Below the pieces are notes generated by a model. The model was not told the DNA's origin. It searched no databases and saw only the letters and a list, made by a program, of their open reading frames with translations. Both the position numbers and the translations under genes were made by a program. From the NCBI GenBank assembly GCA_036346405.1, contig CM070563.1, positions 17,961,022 to 18,025,021 of the forward strand: a stretch of DNA of 64,000 nt. Reading direction: 5' to 3'. Below, in pieces: positions 57,882 through 64,000 of the stretch (the first letter of the stretch is position 1; each line of letters opens with the position of its first letter). The stretch is from Phyllostachys edulis (Eukaryota; Streptophyta; Magnoliopsida; Poales; Poaceae).

Positions 57882-58290
57882 CTAAGCATAAGGTGGAATA
57901 TTGAATATGTGTTTATATACTTGTGTGAATGCAAATAGAGACAGGACCGGTGGATGGTCACCGCCTAGGTCAATCAACAAATTGTCCATTCGATTACATT
58001 CATTGATTTCCTCGTGATCTACTGAAGGGCCGTGTTCATCATGTGTTCTCCATTTTTGATAGCTTGCCCTAAACCCATATTTACTCAAGTGCAACTCTAC
58101 AGTATGCCTGTTGTGCCTAAAATAGTTCTTGTACATTGCACATGGACACTTAATGGTGTCATCTTCAATTACCTTGGGATTAGAGAATGCATGATCTAAG
58201 AACTATGTGTTCAATCCATTCATTTGAGGGAGCTTTAATACGCTGTCAGCCACTATACATCCACTCATGGTCTGCCATGAAATAGTTCTG
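57882..58290 (-). pseudogene. CACTA transposase (TNPD-like), N-terminal domain
   Basis: The minus strand from ~58265 reads WMYSG, a stop, then QRIKAPSNEWIEHI. In another frame it reads FLDHAFSNPKVIEDDTIKCP, CAMYKNYFRHNRHTVELHLS and KYGFRASYQKWRTHDEHG. This is the transposase-associated zinc-binding domain (WMY...CPC..CKN...HL...GF...Y..W..HGE), as at 1-249 but clearly diverged from it. The second CxxC cysteine is replaced (CAMYKN). There is at least one stop and one frameshift, and the catalytic region is not found. Confidence 0.75.
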
Positions 58291-58670
58291 TGTGTGACAA
58301 CACAAATATATCAGTTATAAAATTATATTTATTAAAACTAGGTATGTTGCATCTATATTGTAGGAATATCCTATAGTGTCGGGCCCAATTTAAGATGAAA
58401 CCACCAAGGCATATTGCAATTTATTAGACAAAATTCTGTACTATGACCCAGTTGACTAAGTAATATCAATATTATTATCTTAATTACCGTATTAGAGCAT
58501 TTGCATAGAATTAATAATTTAGCAATCAACAGAAGAGTAGACGGGAGCTTACTAATAATAGTTCTTAGCAAAATAAGGTAGCCTCGGTATGATGAGTTTG
58601 AGCCTTCCATCTTTAGTTCCTAAATCTGCTATGGAACGAGGTTTTCTACCTTTGATCAAGTTGTTGGTTG

Positions 58671-61046
58671 TGTAACACCCCAGCCCAACATGAGCCTGGA
58701 ATGCTACTAAATTAAACAAATAAAACGAACTATCTACAACCATCTTACCAAAATTCGGCAGAACCTCCTTTATATTATTAATCAATACCGGAGGTACCAA
58801 CAGAATATCATAGGAAGGCATAAATAAAACATCCAATATATGGAGAAGGTAGCCTTCCTTCACCATTTAATTTCTATCTATTACGCTCATCATTTAATCA
58901 ACATTCGCTATCATCCAAGCATGTAATATAGTCTAATCCGATAGAGAAATATTTAGCATAATCCAACTTGCTAATCTCAACATTACAGATAGACCAAAAC
59001 ACTCAACCAAATCTATTAATGAAACTTAATAGTTTACTCATTCATATAGTATGAACTACATGATATGATTTTATTAGGATGAAGGGTAGTGTGTGCAATC
59101 CAAAGAAAAGCTACCCCTCCCATGCATGCCGCTCTTGCCGGGTACCTAAAAGCACAACAAAGCAAGGGTGAGTCCACAGACTCGGCAAAGTATCAACAAG
59201 GCCAAATCTAGAAACACACCACAAAGATTAATATTCACAATTAAACATTACGCTAAACATAGCCTTCATGCTTATGCAATGCAACCATGCAATGCACCTT
59301 TAATCTTTATCTCTTTTCGTGATTTTATCGGTAATGCGGGGTATACAACCGTCGATGTATACCCATGCCTATGCACTCTGGCAATAGGGACCAAGAGCCT
59401 ATACTCCACAAGTATAGGGACCTTTGCCCATCATCAGCATGATGGGGACCTCTTTACTCATTGCCCACATTACACTAATGTGGGGATTCTAGCCCGTCAT
59501 CGACATGACGGGACCTCAACACTCATACTTGGTCACCACGTGACCAAAACTCAATCATGCTTACTACATGCATATGTTCAATGACATTATCTTCTAAACA
59601 TATGAATTCAACATGTACATAATAACATGTAAGCATTAACCATGAACACAGGAAACTTTAACCATAGCTTGAATATACCAAGATATATTGTAATTCATCA
59701 CAATAACATCCATGCATGGCAATCACGATCAAGACACAATCAATCTTAGCAAACAATCATCATTATTCTTTAACCCGAATACTTGCCTCAACCACGCGAG
59801 GACGATGGACGCCAAGAAGGCGCTGCCCCTGGATCACCCTCCCACCTGAACATAATAATAACCCAATCTAAGACAAGCGTACTGGACCCATAAACAAATA
59901 AGAACACAATTGAACTCGCTAAACTCCCAAGCGCTTCCCAACCTTCCAATTTCTACCGACGATTAAGTGTCCACTGCGGACAGTCAACTTCTAAATTATA
60001 TAACTTTCTGCTCAGGAATCCAAATCAGGTGTTCTAATACTTTATGGAAAGATAATAAAATTATCTAAATAAACTTAGTTGGGGAGCCCTTCTGATTCTG
60101 CCATCAAATGCCCCTACCAAGCCACTCTTTAGGACAACAAATATCATATCGGGTTCTCTGGACAGCACACAAAAAAAGTCATCACTTTTCCTACGAAAGT
60201 CCAAATATTACGTTATTTGGCTTTCTGGAAAGGTATGGAAATTACCCATCTTTTTCGTTATAACAAGATCCTCTGATTTCGTATTTAACTAATAGATTAA
60301 CCCCAATTTCTACAGACTGTCAGGATGTTGACAGATTAACAGGACAGCGGCACTAAACAATTCATAACTTTTTAACCGCTAATCGGATTTGAGAGTTCTT
60401 GGCGGCCACGGAAAGATAACGACACCACCCAACTATCTCTAGGAGAACTCATCCCCAGATACTGCCTCTACAGACATCAAAACTCACGTCCAAACTACTG
60501 GACAGAAACGGATCTACTAACCGGTAACGATTAAACAATCAATTAAAGCTCTAAACTATCGGAGATCGGTGTTACCCTTGACGAGCAGCTGAAGATCATG
60601 AGCTCCTGCTGGTGATCCATCTTTCTTCTCTTCTTCCCTTCCTTCCTTCCTTCTTCTCCTTGCTTGACCGGCCACCACGCGGGTTATCCTCCTCTTCTCC
60701 TTCCTTGGATGACTAGCGGGAGGAGGACGGACTTCACCGGCAGCAGTGGAGCGCAAGGAGGTGCAGGAGCAGGAGGAGGCGCACCCAAGGGGAGGGGCGG
60801 CCAAAGGAGTGGGGGAGCAAGGAGGGCGGCTAGGGTTTGGGAAGGGGGAAAAAGGTGCCTCCCCTTGGCCGGCCACTAATGGGCTGCTCGGCTTTGGCCC
60901 AGGCCCAAGTTGCACAAGAATTACCGCTAACCCTTCTTTATCTTATTAATTGAGTAATTTCCATTTGATCCTTCTTCTAAATCGATTCCTAAATAGTCCT
61001 TCTTTGAATTCTTAATTTCTTCCGAATTAAATTCTGGAGTATTACA
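58671..61046 (-). mobile_element. Solo LTR, 2376 bp, TSD GGTTG
   Basis: It starts tgtaacaccccagcccaaca and ends ...attctggagtattaca. Identical 5-bp flanks ggttg are at 58666-58670 and 61047-61051. It is inverted family A. It carries the family words gggtgagtccacagactcgg and, near 60560-60860, a C/T- then G-rich tract whose open frames I do not count as genes. There is no internal retroelement sequence. Confidence 0.9.
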
Positions 61047-61559
61047 GGTTGTCTGTTTGCTAAGAGTCTGTAGCGAACCAAGACTTAACATTAATCTTCT
61101 TGGCTATAAACTCAACAACTTCTAGTTACCGACAACTACTGAATAACCAGCTTGGTGCTACGTGATGAAATAATTAAACAGCCCAAAATACTAACACCGA
61201 TGTAAGTACAACATGTCAAGGACAAATAGATAACAACTCATATATTTTTCACGAATATTACCAAAACAGTGAAAAGACAAATGGGCATCACATACAACTT
61301 TTATCAGTTTTTGTTCCTTGATGGATAAACATTTGCACACTTACCGCACCACTTTTCAATGTGAATCCTAGTACATCATTGTATACTACAACTGCATTAC
61401 ATCTAACCAAATTACCACTTAGATTATGTAGTACCACAAACAAATAATGGAGAGAGAGCGAGAGCATAGCAGGGGGAATTATGTAGTGCCAAATCAAGCC
61501 ACCAGGACTCGTCAACTTTAGCAAGAGGACAACTGAATCACATCACTGTAGAAGAAATT

Positions 61560-61732
61560 CAATATGTTCAGAACATCATTCTGGGTAAGTCTCTATTCAG
61601 TTCCGCGTCAGTTGTAGCTTTGTTTCACTCATAAGAGAAATCGTTTCGAAGAGTTATCAAGATTGAGTTCTGAACATATTTTTTAGTCAGCCCGAATCTC
61701 AGGGACGAGATTCCTGTTAAGGGGGGTATATT
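61560..61732 (+). pseudogene. 3' end of a gypsy polyprotein plus polypurine tract
   Basis: The plus frame SARISGTRFLLRGVYL followed by a stop resembles the usual end of grass gypsy pol frames (...NLGTRF..RGG). The polypurine tract taagggggg lies at 61718-61726, just before an LTR start. The left part of the element is missing. Confidence 0.55.
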
Positions 61733-62885
61733 TATAACATCCTAAATTTGAAATGTTTTTGAAGCATTTAAAAATAAAAATAACCATTTGAATTTTCTTG
61801 ATCTAGTTCCAGCTTAAATCGAATTTTTAGAAAACAAAACAATTTAACGTGATTAATTTAAACTTTAATTAAACTAAAAGTTGTTTTATTTGGGTTCCGA
61901 GTTCTAGAGAATTTTCTGGAATTTTCTAGGAATTTTTGGAGTTTATTTCTATTTCTTTGAGCTCGATTCTATTTAATTTATTTTCTGAAATTTGGAAATC
62001 AAATTAAATTATGGATTTTCCATTGGGCCGAAATTCCTCCAGCCTTTTCTTTTTCCCCACTAGCCCGGCTCGCTCCATCTTCTCCCACACGCCAAGCCCA
62101 CTACTAGCTACCTCCTCCCTTCTCCTTCTCTCTCTATCGAGTGGGACCCGCCTGTCAGCCACCGCCTGCCTTCCTTCCTCCTTGCCTTCTTCCTCCCGAC
62201 TTCTAGCCCGTGTCTGAGCCGGCTACACTCTACCAACGTCCTCCTTGCAAACTCCCCTGTTTCCAGCCTTTATAAGTGCAGTCGTCCGCGTCTTTTTCTT
62301 CGCGTCGTCCACCTCATTCAAAGTCCTAAACCACTGCCTTGTAATCGCCGCCAGGTTCACTGGATTTTGCCAAAGAATTCGTCACCACCGAAGGTCTTCT
62401 CCCCCATGTTCCGCTGCCGCCCGACATCCTCCACCCGAGCAATCTTCACTATTGAGTTCGCGTGCCCGCGTTCTACCTGATGCTTCCTTCATCTTCACCC
62501 GAGCGTCACCGAGCCACCGCGTCCACCTTCGTCCTGAAAATCGGCCGCCGCCGCCACCACCAACGCCAATTTAGCCATCGGCGAGTGCCTCGCGTATCCA
62601 AGTGCGTCATGTCGCGTTCCCAAGAATCCTCTTCTGATCCCCTACTTTCTTTTTCTCTCTCCGCGACCCTAACACCTAGACGCTGCCGCGTCTTCTTCCT
62701 CGCCTCTGGCCATCGATGCGCCATCGCCTACATCCTTCTCTGGCCATCTCGAGGTGCCCTCTATGCTCCTCGTGTAGCCACCAAGCTGATGCTCACCTTC
62801 TGTCTCCCCGGGCGCCCTCGTTTCCCTATTGCCACCGCGAGCCCATGAGTCTCCCTGGCCGCCGTCATCGCCGCTGCCGCCTCAT
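61733..62885 (+). repeat. 3' LTR fragment, long-LTR gypsy group
   Basis: It starts tataacatcctaaatttgaa (TG mutated to TA), matching the TGTAACATCC ends of the long-LTR group. It contains gtgggacccgcctgtcagcc, close to the gggacccacctgtaag region of the solo LTR at 46393. It is cut at 62885 by a family A LTR. The open frames at 62011-62925 lie in its GC-rich part and have no domain. Confidence 0.65.
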
Positions 62886-64000
62886 TGTAATATCCTGTTC
62901 AAATAAAAAACACATAAGTGACTAGTACTAAAATTAAATAGAATTAAAAAAGAAAAATTCAGAATTTAGGATGAGTATTAGAACTCGGGCCTTCGGCCCA
63001 AAGCTTTTTGGCCCAAGTGGGGAACCGCTTAAGAGGGTGGGGAGGCAAACCCTAGCATTGTAGCACCGAGCACTGTAGCACCGGTCCCTATAGTGCGTGT
63101 TTATCAGAGACGCCCTTCCCCTGTTGCTCCCAAGGAGAATCAAGGGAAAGATCAAGGAAGAAGAAGGAGGGAAGGCAGAGAGGAGAAGAAGAGGAGAGGA
63201 GCGCCTCAGGGAATTCAATGGTTCATCGTCTTCAAGGGTAACGCTCACACCCCAATCGCTTGGATCAAGTTAGATTCTTATTTGCCATCGATTAGAGAAT
63301 CGTTGAACTACTTTCTAGATTGTTAAAGATCATGAATTTTGGTTCGGCCATTTGAAAGATACGAATTTTCTTGTACTGCTGTTTATTCTGTCTGTCAGAT
63401 TATAACTTTAGATTTTTAACTGAATATTAGACTCAGATGTTGGCAGAATTAGAGGATCTCGCCAACTAAGTTATTGTATATAATTTTGTTATATTTCTAG
63501 AATGTACTTTTATGATTTACAGAGCGAAATTTATGTAATTTATAAGGCCACTGTCTGGTGTAATTTCCTGATAGTTTGTCGTCTGATTTGAGTACATCAA
63601 ATAGTTAAATCTTAGGTTTTGGGAAGGCGTTGTAGAGCGTTGCGAGTAGCGTCATGTTATCATGTCGTTCTTATTTTGAGTAACTTAATTGTGTAGGAGG
63701 AGAGGTTTCGGGATTAGTGGCATCTTCCTTGCCTCCAAACGCGTCCCAACGCAAAAGACAAGTACAATTGGAATTGTCTTGACTGTTTATTTGTTCAAAG
63801 TGAATGTTGCTTATGCATTGGATAAATTCTATGAATTATGAATAATTACAGTATTAATTGTTTCCTTTCATGGTGGTTATTCCATGCTTCTTAAGAGTAT
63901 GTTTATCATTACAAAGTATTCATCCGTTCATGTTTCACCCACGGAGTGGGTAATGAAGTCCCATCATTCCTGTAATGCCCCAAAACTCGATTAGAGAGAA
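62886..64000 (+). repeat. Family A LTR, 5' part, runs off the window
   Basis: It starts tgtaatatcctgttcaaata, alignable with 54275 onward (cataagtgac/cacataagtga, aaattaaatagaatta). It also shares gcactgtagcaccg-type words and a gaagaagga tract. It is truncated by the window end. Confidence 0.7.

Larger units (their letters stand above)
52766..61560 (-). mobile_element. Second CACTA element, 3' end and broken transposase, split twice
   Basis: The terminus CACTACCAGAAAG is at 52766. Subterminal repeats fill 52800-53100. The last exon of a minus-strand ORF is at 53496-53654 and a transposase N-terminal domain at 57882-58290. The element is interrupted by an LTR retrotransposon (54275-~57880) and a solo LTR (58671-61046). 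The right-hand terminus (…TAGTG on plus) was not found, so the right limit is approximate; 61052-61560 shows no recognised coding sequence. Confidence 0.6.

Noticed and set aside
62011..62925. Several overlapping Ser/Arg/Pro-rich plus frames
   Set aside because: They lie in the GC-rich part of a long-LTR fragment similar to that in the solo LTR at 46.9-47.9 kb; no domain.
1..64000. Search for tRNA, rRNA, CRISPR arrays and bacterial-type operons
   Set aside because: Nothing with cloverleaf boxes, rRNA words or regularly spaced short repeats was found; the window is a plant transposon landscape.

Overview
The window looks like intergenic heterochromatin of a grass (Poaceae, probably panicoid). 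The evidence is indirect. There are several superimposed layers of LTR retrotransposons with tRNA-Met and TGGCGCC-type primer sites, CACTA, hAT, Mutator-like and Helitron elements, and gene fragments that still contain introns. I see no rRNA, tRNA, bacterial operon or CRISPR. No intact conserved host gene is present. The only host-gene-like unit that still splices in frame is a small unrecognised gene at 18.4-21.9 kb.

Layout, left side. 1-1343 is the 5' part of a CACTA element with its transposase start on the minus strand. 2133-3094 and 13053-14038 are a pair of ~0.97 kb direct repeats. Between them lie two Helitron-like units in minus orientation. One (3507-8452) carries the C-terminal part of a coatomer delta-subunit gene. 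The next (3' end at 8492) carries four exons of the TORC1 scaffold gene RAPTOR. The units meet end to end at 8452/8453. 11.2-12.7 kb is a cluster of fold-back repeats. 14260-16440 is a decayed hAT transposon, followed by a LINE reverse-transcriptase scrap and a small tandem repeat. The small spliced gene has CACTA-like, LTR-like and MITE insertions in its introns.

Layout, right side. From 23.5 to 52.75 kb there is a nested stack. An LTR of a ~2.3 kb family (24582-52749, minus) is split by a solo LTR of the same type (27460-52328, TSD ATTTT). That solo LTR is split twice: by a Tat-lineage Ty3/gypsy element (28793-45520), and by a Mutator-like element (46028-51955, 9-bp TSD) carrying a class III peroxidase fragment. 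The Tat element is split by a truncated gypsy element with a ~4.8 kb LTR (35.55-42.84 kb). The Mutator-like element is split by a 4.56 kb solo LTR (46393-50952, TSD TGGTG). 52766-61.5 kb is a second CACTA element, broken by an LTR element (54275-~57880) and a solo LTR (58671-61046, TSD GGTTG). The window ends in the 3' end of a gypsy element and another LTR.

The points most worth following are the end-to-end Helitrons with COPI and TORC1 gene pieces, the peroxidase-carrying Mutator-like element, the antisense accessory ORF with its own TATA box inside the Tat element, and the small spliced gene. All calls were made by reading the sequence. Domain names come from recognised motifs and no search was run.
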